Shown here in pieces: positions 21,344-30,603 of a stretch of DNA of 39,701 nt. The DNA is taken from positions 1 to 39,701 of the forward strand of contig LFTI01000102.1 of the NCBI GenBank assembly GCA_001513285.1. Direction: 5' to 3'. This stretch comes from Rikenellaceae bacterium DTU049 (lineage in GTDB: Bacteria > Bacteroidota > Bacteroidia > Bacteroidales > DTU049). Position numbers and translations under genes: made by a program. Position 1 is the stretch's first letter, and the number at the start of each line of letters is the position of its first letter. The notes under the pieces are model-generated. The model had not been told where the DNA came from and ran no database searches. It worked only from the letters and a program-made list of their open reading frames with translations.

Positions 21344-23443
21344 TTAAAAATCCATACCAAGATTAAACATCATAAAAGCAAAAACATCTGTTACCTCATC
21401 TATTACTTTAGACATTGGTTTGCCACCACCATGACCTGCTTCAGTTTCTATTCTTATCAAAACAGGATTATTACCAGTTTGTTTTTCTTGTAAAGTAGCA
21501 ATAAATTTAAATGAATGAGCGGGCACTACTCTATCATCGTGATCAGCAGTAGTTACTAAAGTAGCAGGATATTCTACACCTTCACGAATATTATGAAGTG
21601 GAGAATAAGCATATAAATATTTAAAATCTTCAGGATTATCGCTACTGCCATAATCTCCTACCCATGCCCAGCCAATTGTGAATTTATGATAACGTAGCAT
21701 GTCCATCACACCTACAGCAGGCAGAGCTACTTTAAATAAATCTGGTCTCTGAGTCATCACTGCACCAACTAATAATCCACCATTAGAGCCACCATTTATA
21801 GCTAATTTAGATGGTGAAGTATAATTATGTGAGATTAAATATTCTGCAGCAGCAATAAAATCATCAAAAACATTTTGTTTTCTCTCTTTTGTACCTGCTT
21901 CATGCCATTCTTTGCCATATTCTCCACCACCACGTATATTGGGCACAGCATAAATACCACCTTTTTCTAAAAAAGGAATTATTTTTGTGCTAAATGTCGG
22001 CAATACACTAATATTGAAGCCACCATATCCATATAGCAATGTAGGATTATTCCCATCCAATTTAATATCCTTTTTATGTGTTATAAACATTGGAATTTTT
22101 GTACCATCTTTTGATGTGTAAAATACCTGTTCAGTGATATAATTGTCTGGATTAAAATTTAATGATGTTTTGAAAAATTCTGTTAGTGTTTTGGCATCTG
22201 CATTATATTTAAAAATAGTAGGTGGATATATATATGAAGTAAAAGTAAAATAAATATTATTATGCTCATAATATGTACTAACACCTGTAACTGTCCCCAT
22301 TGCTGGTATTTCAATTTCATTCAATATTTTACCCGTTTTATCAGCTAAATACATTTTACTTTTCACATCTACTTGATAATGAATCACCCAATAGTCTTTA
22401 GTAGCAGATATGCCATTTAAAACATTTTTGCTCTCATTAATAACTGTTTCTATTGTGAATGGTTGTTTATCTAAAGCTACTTTGATCAATTTATAATTAG
22501 GAGCATTATCATTTGTCATAAAATAAGCTACATTGTCAATAATATCTACTAGAGAATAATCATTTTCGAAACCGCTAAATAGTAATTGGAAACTATTATT
22601 TTTGATTGGCAATTTAGATACATATAATTGCAGACCACTGGTAGCCTCAGTTTCATATAAAAAAGCATATTTTTCATTTCTATCAGTTTGGATAACGTAA
22701 TTTCTTAGAGGATAATCATTATTCTCATAGATTAATTTATCTTTTTGCTGTGTAGTTCCTATCTTATGATAATAAACTTTGTGATATTCATTTTTTGCTG
22801 TTAGAGCTTTAGAACTGTCTTTGATTTCATAACCACTATAAAAGAATCCATCTTTATACCAAGCAATATTAGTAAACTTAGCCCATTTGATATGATCTGG
22901 TAGTAATCGCATTGCAATCATGTCAAAAACAAAAATTTCTACCCAATCGCTGCCAGCTTTTGAAATACCATAAGCTAGATATTTATTGTCAGGAGAAAAA
23001 GATAAAGCACTTAATGAAGTTGTACCCTTGGCATCCCATTGATTAGGATCTAAAATTACACGTTTTACGCCAGATTTAATATCTTTTTGGTAGAACACAC
23101 TTTGATTTTGCAAACCTGTATTTTTGAAATAATATATTTTATCTTGTCTTTCGGATGGCGTACCCATACGTTCGTAATTCCATATTTCTTCATAATATTT
23201 TCTTAGTTTTTCTCTAAAAGGAATTTTTTCTAAATATGAAAAAGTGAGTTTATTTTGCTCTTGTATCCACTGTTTTGTTTCTGGACTGTTTTCGTCTTCT
23301 AACCATCGATATGGATCAGCCACCATCGTACCATGGTAATTTTCTACAATATCTACTTTTTTAGTTTTAGGATATTGCAACTGTTGTGCATTAATTATAT
23401 TCATAGTTATTAACATTAAAACAAGGAAAATAATTTTTTTCAT
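21344..23443 (-). CDS. Secreted prolyl oligopeptidase (S9A)
   Basis: 699 residues. Signal peptide 1-19 (ending INAQ) sends it to the periplasm or outside. The first 400 residues form the beta-propeller that limits access to short peptides. The C-terminal alpha/beta-hydrolase domain has Ser553 in GGSNGG, the Asp in ADHDDRVVP (about 636) and His671 in AGHGGGKP. GYGGFNISVLPTFS and NIRGGGEYG are S9A signatures. It should cleave peptides after proline. A TAnnTTTG element precedes it; the membrane protein gene follows. Confidence 0.95.
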   Translation of the reverse strand: MKKIIFLVLMLITMNIINAQQLQYPKTKKVDIVENYHGTMVADPYRWLEDENSPETKQWIQEQNKLTFSYLEKIPFREKLRKYYEEIWNYERMGTPSERQDKIYYFKNTGLQNQSVFYQKDIKSGVKRVILDPNQWDAKGTTSLSALSFSPDNKYLAYGISKAGSDWVEIFVFDMIAMRLLPDHIKWAKFTNIAWYKDGFFYSGYEIKDSSKALTAKNEYHKVYYHKIGTTQQKDKLIYENNDYPLRNYVIQTDRNEKYAFLYETEATSGLQLYVSKLPIKNNSFQLLFSGFENDYSLVDIIDNVAYFMTNDNAPNYKLIKVALDKQPFTIETVINESKNVLNGISATKDYWVIHYQVDVKSKMYLADKTGKILNEIEIPAMGTVTGVSTYYEHNNIYFTFTSYIYPPTIFKYNADAKTLTEFFKTSLNFNPDNYITEQVFYTSKDGTKIPMFITHKKDIKLDGNNPTLLYGYGGFNISVLPTFSTKIIPFLEKGGIYAVPNIRGGGEYGKEWHEAGTKERKQNVFDDFIAAAEYLISHNYTSPSKLAINGGSNGGLLVGAVMTQRPDLFKVALPAVGVMDMLRYHKFTIGWAWVGDYGSSDNPEDFKYLYAYSPLHNIREGVEYPATLVTTADHDDRVVPAHSFKFIATLQEKQTGNNPVLIRIETEAGHGGGKPMSKVIDEVTDVFAFMMFNLGMDF

Positions 23444-23454
23444 AGTTTTTTTTA

Positions 23455-23462
23455 CAAATATA
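23455..23462 (-). promoter_or_regulatory. -7 promoter element TATATTTG of the prolyl oligopeptidase gene
   Basis: Perfect TAnnTTTG on the minus strand, 11 bases before the ATG. Confidence 0.5.
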
Positions 23463-23730
23463 AGTTAAAATTTAGTAAGTTATTATATTTATTAACTTAT
23501 ATACCTAAAAATAAAATTTTCCTTATAAAACATTTCAAAATATTTATAAAAAAGAAAAAATGTTATATAAAAATTTTTCATAAATTTGTATTAATAAAAA
23601 ATATTATTATCAATGATATATAGGAGCTTAACAAAAAAACTTTTAAAATAGTCTAAAATAATATAAAAATTTTTTATTTGTAAAAAAATTAATAACTTTA
23701 CAAAAAACCAAGAAAAAAAACGTATTTGTA

Positions 23731-25959
23731 ATGGAAAGTGAAACTATCGGAACAAAGAATATAACAAGAGAAGACATCTATCATGTGCTAAAGACTGTAT
23801 TTGGTTATGATAATTTCAAACTATATCAGGAAGAGATCATTAATAGTTTGCTAAATGGTAAAGATACTTTTGTAGTGATGCCTACTGGTGGAGGTAAATC
23901 TCTTACTTATCAATTACCAGCATTATTATGTGAAGGAACAGCAATAATCATTTCTCCTTTATTAGCATTAATGAAAAATCAAGTAGATATTATCAGAAAT
24001 ATTTATGCTGATGACAAAATAGCACATATGCTTAATAGTACTTTGCCACGTAGAGAACTAAAACAAATATTTGAAGATCTATCTAGTGGTAAAACTAAAA
24101 TGCTTTTTATAGCTCCAGAATCATTAAAAAAAGAATCTTATACAGAATTTTTCAAAAATTTGCATATATCTTTTTTTGCTGTCGATGAGGCACATTGCAT
24201 CTCTGAGTGGGGGCATGATTTCAGACCAGAATATCGAATGATCAGACCAATGATAGATACCATAGGCCAAGATGTACCTGTCATTTCTCTCACTGCTACA
24301 GCTACTCCTAAAGTACAAGAAGATATTATTAAAAATTTAAAATTAATAAATCCAAATATTTATATTTCTAGTTTTAATAGACCAAATCTATATTATGAGG
24401 TGAGACCTAAAACTAAAAATATTAATAAAGAATTGATACAATTAGTGAGAGAAAGAGAAGGTAAAAGTGGCATAATTTATTGTATGATGAGAAAAACTAC
24501 TGAAAAAATAGCAGAAATGTTACAAGCTAATGGTTTCAACGCATTACCATATCATGCTGGCCTGAGTGGAGCTGTGAGACGTCAAACGCAAGACTTATTT
24601 TTAAGACAAGATATAGACATTATAGTAGCTACAATAGCTTTTGGCATGGGAATTGATAAACCTGATATCAGATTCATTATTCATTATGACATGCCCAAAA
24701 GCCTGGAAGCATATTATCAAGAGACGGGGCGTGCGGGCAGAGATGGTGGTGAAGGTGATTGTATTGCTTTTTATAATGAAGATGATTTAATTAAGTTTAA
24801 TAAAATGGAGCAAAATAATCGTGGTGTCGCTGAAAAAGAAATTTCTGACTTGATAATGTATGAGACTATTTCTTATGCAGAGAGTACTATCTGTAGAAGA
24901 AAATCGCTTTTGCACTATTTCGGTGAAGATTATAAAGAAGATAATTGCCATAGCTGCGATAATTGTATATATCCTAAAACACAGTTTGATGCAAAAAAAG
25001 AAATTTTAACAGTTTTGAAAGCTATCGATGAGACCAAAGAGCAGTACAAAGCTAAAATGATTGTGAAAATTCTTATAGGTAATGACAAAGATAAAGCTTC
25101 ATTGAAACATTTCAAAGCTGAAAAACTGAAAAGTTATGGTGCTGGTGCAGAAAACGACGAAAAATTTTGGAATTCAATTATTAGACAAATATTAATTTTG
25201 AATTTTTTAATGAAAGATATCAATAATTATGGTGTCTTAAAAATAACAGATAAAGGAAGAGAATTTTTAACAAATCCGAAAAGTATTATGCTTACAAGAG
25301 ATAGAGATTTTTCTGATGATTATGAGGGTTTAGATGACGAAATGAAGATGAAAGGTGGTTCTGGCGCTGATACTATATTGCTTAAAATGCTTAAAGATCT
25401 TCGCAATCAAATAGCAAAACAAAATAATCTACCACCATTTGTCATCTTTCAAGATCCCTCATTAGAGGAAATGACTATACAATATCCTATTACACTGGAT
25501 GAATTGCAAAATATTACTGGTGTAGGTGTAGGAAAAGCTCAAAAGTATGGTCAGCCTTTTGTAGATCTGATAAAGCAATATGTAGATGAGAATGAAATAG
25601 AACGTCCTAATGATATTATCATTAGGTCATCTGCCAATACTTCTAGTCTTAAAATATTTATTATTCAAAGCATCGATCGTAAAATCCCACTAGATGAAAT
25701 AGCAAATGCCAAAAATTTAACTTTTGAAGAATTACTCGATCAAATCGATAAAATCGTTGCTAGTGGTATACGAATTGATATAGATTATTTCATCGATGAA
25801 GTCATAGATCCTTATCATCAGGAAGAGATTTATGATTATTTCAGAACTGCTAGCACAGATGACATTCAGCAAGCTCTTGAGGAACTTGGTGAAAATGAAT
25901 ATACTGAAGAAGAAATTCGTCTAATGCGCATAAAATTTATCTCAGAAATGGGTAATTAA
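23731..25959 (+). CDS. recQ: ATP-dependent DNA helicase RecQ
   Basis: 742 residues, longer than E. coli RecQ (about 610). RecQ unwinds DNA 3' to 5' in recombination and repair. Visible: Walker A PTGGGKS (51-57), DEAH box (152-155), motif VI QETGRAGRDG (330-339), zinc ligands Cys388, Cys406, Cys409 and Cys412, then winged-helix RQC, then an HRDC-like region (about 530-610, with ITGVGVGKAQKYG). The extra C-terminal part (about 635-742) looks like a helix-turn-helix extension seen in Bacteroidota RecQ proteins. It leads a run with the Skp-like, MORN, pth and MATE genes. Confidence 0.95.
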   Translation: MESETIGTKNITREDIYHVLKTVFGYDNFKLYQEEIINSLLNGKDTFVVMPTGGGKSLTYQLPALLCEGTAIIISPLLALMKNQVDIIRNIYADDKIAHMLNSTLPRRELKQIFEDLSSGKTKMLFIAPESLKKESYTEFFKNLHISFFAVDEAHCISEWGHDFRPEYRMIRPMIDTIGQDVPVISLTATATPKVQEDIIKNLKLINPNIYISSFNRPNLYYEVRPKTKNINKELIQLVREREGKSGIIYCMMRKTTEKIAEMLQANGFNALPYHAGLSGAVRRQTQDLFLRQDIDIIVATIAFGMGIDKPDIRFIIHYDMPKSLEAYYQETGRAGRDGGEGDCIAFYNEDDLIKFNKMEQNNRGVAEKEISDLIMYETISYAESTICRRKSLLHYFGEDYKEDNCHSCDNCIYPKTQFDAKKEILTVLKAIDETKEQYKAKMIVKILIGNDKDKASLKHFKAEKLKSYGAGAENDEKFWNSIIRQILILNFLMKDINNYGVLKITDKGREFLTNPKSIMLTRDRDFSDDYEGLDDEMKMKGGSGADTILLKMLKDLRNQIAKQNNLPPFVIFQDPSLEEMTIQYPITLDELQNITGVGVGKAQKYGQPFVDLIKQYVDENEIERPNDIIIRSSANTSSLKIFIIQSIDRKIPLDEIANAKNLTFEELLDQIDKIVASGIRIDIDYFIDEVIDPYHQEEIYDYFRTASTDDIQQALEELGENEYTEEEIRLMRIKFISEMGN

Positions 25960-25990
25960 TTTCTAATAACATTATTAAAAAAATAAAATT

Positions 25991-26677
25991 ATGGAAGAAG
26001 AACAAGATTTAATTAATAACAATAGCAATAATGAGTCAGAGAATAATTTTTCTGATCCTATCGCAAATCAAGAAACTCAATCAACTAAAAAATGTAAAAA
26101 TAATTATAACTTTTGGTGGCAATTAATACTTTCTATTTTGGTAATAGCATTAATAATATTACAATTTGTACCAATAAAAAAATCTCCAAAATCAATAATT
26201 ACTCCAGCCACTTCAAGTAAAATTGCTCATATTAATGTAGATACTATCATGTTTAAATATCCATTAGTAGATACTTTACATAATAGATTACAAAGACAGA
26301 TAACTTCATTAGAAACAGATTTGATAAATAAGCAAAATAGCTTACAAAAAAATATGCAAGCATACCAAGATGATATGCAAAGTGGAAAAATTATTACTAA
26401 AGATGAAGCTAATAGACGTGAACAACTATTGATGAATGAACAACAAGAGCTCTTAACTCTACGCGATCAATATGATGCCCAAATTCAGCGATTACAAATG
26501 TCTATGCAAACCGAAATATTAGATAGTATAAAAAGTGCTATTAAAAATTTACCTCCTGAAAAAAGTTTTGATTATGTTTTAGGATATTCTAATGAAGGAG
26601 CAATATTTTATGCTAACCCTAGTTTTGATATAACTAATGATGTATTAACGGTTTTAAATAAAAGATTTAAAAAATGA
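25991..26677 (+). CDS. Skp/OmpH-like protein with an N-terminal membrane anchor
   Basis: 228 residues. An acidic, Asn/Glu-rich tail (1-40) precedes a single membrane helix (about 41-62, FWWQLILSILVIALIILQFV); there is no cleavable signal peptide. The rest begins AHINVDTIMFKYPLVD, the OmpH/Skp start, then a long coiled coil rich in Gln (about 90-180) and a small return strand YVLGYSNEGAIFYANPS. Skp is a soluble periplasmic chaperone of outer-membrane proteins; here the arms would hang from the inner membrane. It overlaps the next gene by 4 bases (ATGA). Confidence 0.8.
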   Translation: MEEEQDLINNNSNNESENNFSDPIANQETQSTKKCKNNYNFWWQLILSILVIALIILQFVPIKKSPKSIITPATSSKIAHINVDTIMFKYPLVDTLHNRLQRQITSLETDLINKQNSLQKNMQAYQDDMQSGKIITKDEANRREQLLMNEQQELLTLRDQYDAQIQRLQMSMQTEILDSIKSAIKNLPPEKSFDYVLGYSNEGAIFYANPSFDITNDVLTVLNKRFKK

Positions 26678-27096
26678 GAAATAAAACAAAATTTATTTTT
26701 ATTTTGTTTGCTATCACACTATTTACTAATTGTAAACAAGAATTAAAAAAACTAATAGAAGAATCATATCCAGATGGTAACCCAAAGATTGTATATTACT
26801 TAGATAAAGATGATAATAAAGTAAAAATAGAGGAATACTATCCCAATGGGAAACTACAATATACGGGCGGCTTAAATAATGAATTGCGTCATGGTGAATG
26901 GAAATATTATCACCCAAATGGAAAATTGTGGTCCGAGGGCAAATATGAAAATGGAACAAGAATAGGCAAAAGTGTAACCTATTATGAAAATGGTAACATT
27001 CGCATTAAAGGTACTTACAAAGATGGAAAACCATATGGCAAATGGTATTTTTATGATGAAAATGGAAACTTAATTGAAACAAAAAATTTCGATTGA
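26674..27096 (+). CDS. MORN-repeat lipoprotein (YwqK-like)
   Basis: 140 residues. The lipobox FTNC gives Cys20. The mature part is a run of MORN_2-type repeats, about 20-24 residues each: YPDGNPKIVYYLD, YPNGKLQYTGG, HPNGKLWSEGKYENG, YENGNIRIKGTYKDG, and YDENGNLIETK. Such repeats form a beta sheet and often mediate contacts; databases sometimes name them YwqK antitoxins, which I do not claim here. It overlaps the Skp-like gene by 4 bases and is 6 bases before pth, so it is co-transcribed. Confidence 0.85.
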   Translation: MRNKTKFIFILFAITLFTNCKQELKKLIEESYPDGNPKIVYYLDKDDNKVKIEEYYPNGKLQYTGGLNNELRHGEWKYYHPNGKLWSEGKYENGTRIGKSVTYYENGNIRIKGTYKDGKPYGKWYFYDENGNLIETKNFD

Positions 27097-27102
27097 TTTA
27101 CA

Positions 27103-27684
27103 ATGGCAGATAATTCATATTTAGTCGTGGGGCTTGGAAATATTGGCTATGAATATGAACATTCTAGACATAATATAGGTTTCGATGTTTTAGATTATTT
27201 TGTAGAAAAATATTCCTCCAGTTTTAAGCAAGATAGATATGTTTTACGAGCTGATGTAAAAATTAAAAATAAACTATTTATTTGCATAAAACCAACTACA
27301 TATATGAACCTTAGTGGCAAAGCAGTAAATTACTGGTTAAAAATACTTGAAATACCTTTATCAAATATTATAATTATTTATGACGATTTTGAATTACCAT
27401 TGGGTAAAATTAGAATAAAAGCAAAAGGAAGTGCTGGTACTCACAAAGGACTAGAAAATATTATAGAAACATTGCGAACTGAACAAATACCTCGTATGCG
27501 TATTGGTATAGACAATAATTTTTTGCCAGGACAGCAAATAGATTATGTTTTAGAAAAATGGCCAAAAGATCAATGGGAAAAAATATCCAAAGTTTTTCCA
27601 GTAGCTTCTGATGCTCTTTATACCTGGGCTTTTGAGGGTATAGATAGAGCAATGAATAAATACAACAATATTGTAATTGAGTGA
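27103..27684 (+). CDS. pth: Peptidyl-tRNA hydrolase
   Basis: 193 residues, normal. Pth releases peptides from prematurely dropped peptidyl-tRNA. Visible: GLGNIGYEYEHSRHNIGF with Asn13 and catalytic His23, KPTTYMNLSGKAV with the tRNA-contact Asn, and IYDDFELPLGKIRIKAKGSAGTHKG with the conserved Asp. Six bases after the MORN gene. Essential housekeeping function, well supported. Confidence 0.96.
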   Translation: MADNSYLVVGLGNIGYEYEHSRHNIGFDVLDYFVEKYSSSFKQDRYVLRADVKIKNKLFICIKPTTYMNLSGKAVNYWLKILEIPLSNIIIIYDDFELPLGKIRIKAKGSAGTHKGLENIIETLRTEQIPRMRIGIDNNFLPGQQIDYVLEKWPKDQWEKISKVFPVASDALYTWAFEGIDRAMNKYNNIVIE

Positions 27685-27727
27685 TTCTTATACATTAAAT
27701 AAATTTAACTAATTAAAACTTTGTAAA

Positions 27728-29113
27728 ATGGCTAAAATGCTAGATTTAACAAAAGGAGATGAGCGTAAGACTATTATCAAATATGCAGTTCCATTAATAT
27801 TAGGTAGTGTCTTACAAAATCTATATTCACTAATTAATAGTATCATAGTCGGCAATTACTTAGGAAAAGAAGCATTAGCAGCAGTAGGAATATCATTCCC
27901 ACTAATATTTGCTGTTATTTCTTTAATAATAGGCTTTACAATTGGATTATCTATAGTTATCGGACAATATTATGGTAGTAAGCAATATGATAATTTGAAA
28001 AAATCTATTAGTACAAGCTACATAGTATTGGTGATTTTCGCTGTAATAATGACCACCTTTTCTATAGCTACTGGAAAATATTTATTACAACTATTAGGAG
28101 CACAACCAGAAATATTATCTCAAGCTACCTCATATTTTAATGTATTTTGTTTAGGTTTTTTATTTGCTTTTCCTTTTAATGCTACCAATGCAGTTTTAAG
28201 AGGTGTGGGAGATTCAGTGACACCGCTATATTTTTTGATTTTTAGTATTATTGTAAATTTTGTTTTAAATTATGTGTTTGTAGCTATATTACATTTTGGC
28301 TTAACATCTACTGCTTGGGCGAGTGTAATAAGTCAGATATTAGCATTGATACTGATGATAGTTTATATAAACAAAAGACATCCTTTTATCTCAGTAAAGA
28401 TAAAAGAAATGAAATTTTATAAAAATATTTTTAAATATATAATGAAAATTAGCTTACCTAGTGGCATTCAACAATTTGTCATAGCTATTAATGCAGTAGT
28501 TTTAATGAGTTTAGTAGCATCATTTGGTACAGATGCAATTGCTGGCTATTCAGTAGCTACTAGGGTCGATGCTATAGCTGGAATACCTGCATTCATTTTT
28601 TCATCTGCATTAGCTAATTTCGTAGCACAAAATGCTGGAGCTTTAGAATTTAAAAGAATTAAAAATGGCTTAAGAGAAACTCTACGTATGACTGTCGGCA
28701 TGACAATTATTATATCTATATTGATAATTATTTTTAGTAAATCTATAATGACTATTTTTACTAAAGATATAAATGTAATTAATATAGGTAGTGAATATTT
28801 GAGGGTAATAAATTATTTTTATGTATTATATGCAGTGATGTTTGCTTATCAGTCAGTATTCAGAGGTAGCGGCGATACTATGATAAGCATGCTAATAACA
28901 CTTGCAGCTATATGGATAGTACGTATTCCTTTTTCTTATATGCTTTCTAAACATTTAGGAACCTTAGGTATATGGCTAGGAATACCAATTGGTTGGTTTG
29001 TAGGAGTAATACTATCGTATAGCTATTATAAATCGAGGAGATGGGAATTAAAATTTGTAATGCAAATGCGTGAAAGACATACACCTCCACCAGAATTGGC
29101 AGATAACATTTAA
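27728..29113 (+). CDS. MATE-family efflux transporter
   Basis: 461 residues with about 12 membrane helices in two similar halves. The halves begin KYAVPLILGSVLQNLYSLIN and KISLPSGIQQFVIAINAVV, and repeated RGVGDSVTPL and RGSGDTMIS segments are MATE hallmarks. MATE proteins export cationic drugs or metabolites in exchange for Na+ or H+; a Na+-NQR in the same organism would fit Na+ coupling, but that is inference. It follows pth by 43 bases. Substrate unknown. Confidence 0.92.
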   Translation: MAKMLDLTKGDERKTIIKYAVPLILGSVLQNLYSLINSIIVGNYLGKEALAAVGISFPLIFAVISLIIGFTIGLSIVIGQYYGSKQYDNLKKSISTSYIVLVIFAVIMTTFSIATGKYLLQLLGAQPEILSQATSYFNVFCLGFLFAFPFNATNAVLRGVGDSVTPLYFLIFSIIVNFVLNYVFVAILHFGLTSTAWASVISQILALILMIVYINKRHPFISVKIKEMKFYKNIFKYIMKISLPSGIQQFVIAINAVVLMSLVASFGTDAIAGYSVATRVDAIAGIPAFIFSSALANFVAQNAGALEFKRIKNGLRETLRMTVGMTIIISILIIIFSKSIMTIFTKDINVINIGSEYLRVINYFYVLYAVMFAYQSVFRGSGDTMISMLITLAAIWIVRIPFSYMLSKHLGTLGIWLGIPIGWFVGVILSYSYYKSRRWELKFVMQMRERHTPPPELADNI

Positions 29114-29332
29114 TATCAATTTTTAAATTTTCATTTTAAACTATGAATTAGGAATTTTTTAACATTGTTAATTCATTACAAAGTATATATTTATTATTAC
29201 AACTTTTACAATTAATGAATTAAAGAAAAAAATCTATACTGATGTTAAAACTTCTGTCTCGATTTCACTTATACAAATGGGCGTCATAATGGTTAAAAAA
29301 CTAAGCAAAAATGAATGAAAATAGTAGAAAGA

Positions 29333-30598
29333 TTAAATATTTCTTACAATAGCATTAGCATATGAATACCAAGATTTTTCTTGAGCAATTTTATCTATAT
29401 TTGTTCTATCAATGGGCTGCTTAATAATTTTGTTCATAGCTTCTGCCATAGAATGTATATCATGAGCATCTGCTAGATAGCCATTTACACCATTAATAAT
29501 AGTCTCGGGGAAATGTCCGACAGCAGTAGCTATGATTGGAATTCTAAAATTATATGCCATAGATTCTACACCAGAGGGAGTAGCATATTCATAAAACAAA
29601 ACAATAGCATCACTTACCTGAAAATATTTATATACTTCTTCATTTGGCACATATTCTATTACAGATACTACTTTGTCTTGTATGCCTAATTCAGTTATCA
29701 ACTCTAGTGGACGATAATTATCTTCACTTTCAGTATTTTTTCTGAAAATGCTTTGAGCAATATTAAAAATCCACTTTTTGGCTCTTGTAGTCCATTTTTT
29801 CTTATCTAAAGTAGACCAAAAAGCTTCACCTACAATCAGTAAGGAGACATCGTTTCGCTCTTTTGCTAATTCTGCAAAAGCCTTTATAGCATTATGTAAG
29901 CCTTTATATTTGCGAATAAATCCAAAAAATAGAAATACATATTTTCGCAATCCTAGTTCATTTTTGAAAGCTTCTACATCAAAATTTTCATTAGGCTTAA
30001 ACATGTCATAGATAGGATGATAGAGATGTATCACTTGTGAATTTTTATTTTTAGGATCAAATTCAGAAACTAAATTAAGTTGCCTATTGTGTAAAACATC
30101 ACAAAGTTCATCGTAAGTTTTTTTAGAATGAACAATAAAATGAGGGACATGCTTGAGAGCAAATTTGGTAAAAAATTTGTCTAATGAACTGCTCTCTTTT
30201 TGCACCACAAAATGGAGATCAAAAATTATATTTATATTAGAATGTTTTTTTAACCACGTAACAATATATTTCAGTGGTAATCCCTGCAGAGCAATAGACC
30301 ATTGAAAAATAGCTACATCTGGATTAATGTCTTTAATAAGTTTAGCAGTTTTTGTCCAACTAAAAGGATTATTGTAATTAGTCAGATAATGTACTTTGAT
30401 ATCAGTGTCTTTGATAGCATTGTATCTACTTTTTCTGTCAATAAAATCGCGTGGTATAATAGAGGGATATTGATTTGTCCATGAAACTATATGTACCTCT
30501 GAGTTGTCAAATTCGCTAAAAGCTTTTGATAGAGATGTATTATAATTAGCTAGTCCTCCTTTAAATTGAGGACCAGGACCGAAACAAACTATCCTCAT
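29333..30598 (-). CDS. Glycosyltransferase, GT4-like (GT-B fold)
   Basis: 421 residues. MRIVCFGPGPQFKGGLANYN is the N-terminal glycine-rich loop of a GT-B glycosyltransferase, and the C-terminal half has FFGFIRKYKGLHNAIKAF (start of the donor domain), then SDAIVLFYEYATPSGVESMAYNFRIPIIAT, which contains the conserved late Glu of the GT4 family (written here in two parts: SDAIVLFYEYATPSG and VESMAYNFRIPIIAT). It probably adds a sugar to a surface glycan. Donor and acceptor are unknown. It lies 5 bases after the epimerase gene, so the two form an operon. Confidence 0.82.
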   Translation of the reverse strand: MRIVCFGPGPQFKGGLANYNTSLSKAFSEFDNSEVHIVSWTNQYPSIIPRDFIDRKSRYNAIKDTDIKVHYLTNYNNPFSWTKTAKLIKDINPDVAIFQWSIALQGLPLKYIVTWLKKHSNINIIFDLHFVVQKESSSLDKFFTKFALKHVPHFIVHSKKTYDELCDVLHNRQLNLVSEFDPKNKNSQVIHLYHPIYDMFKPNENFDVEAFKNELGLRKYVFLFFGFIRKYKGLHNAIKAFAELAKERNDVSLLIVGEAFWSTLDKKKWTTRAKKWIFNIAQSIFRKNTESEDNYRPLELITELGIQDKVVSVIEYVPNEEVYKYFQVSDAIVLFYEYATPSGVESMAYNFRIPIIATAVGHFPETIINGVNGYLADAHDIHSMAEAMNKIIKQPIDRTNIDKIAQEKSWYSYANAIVRNI

Positions 30599-30603
30599 AA
30601 AAA

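Noticed and set aside
23463-23730. Regulatory RNA between prolyl oligopeptidase and recQ
   Set aside because: Very AT-rich, no conserved riboswitch-like core seen; only TAACTTTA, an imperfect -7 match, near recQ.
26674-27096. Antitoxin of a toxin-antitoxin pair
   Set aside because: The YwqK label rests on MORN repeats only; no toxin-like neighbour, and the protein is a lipoprotein within a housekeeping run.
29114-29332. Possible RNA or small gene in the spacer after the MATE gene
   Set aside because: AT-rich with no stable hairpin, no tRNA-like fold and no convincing frame.
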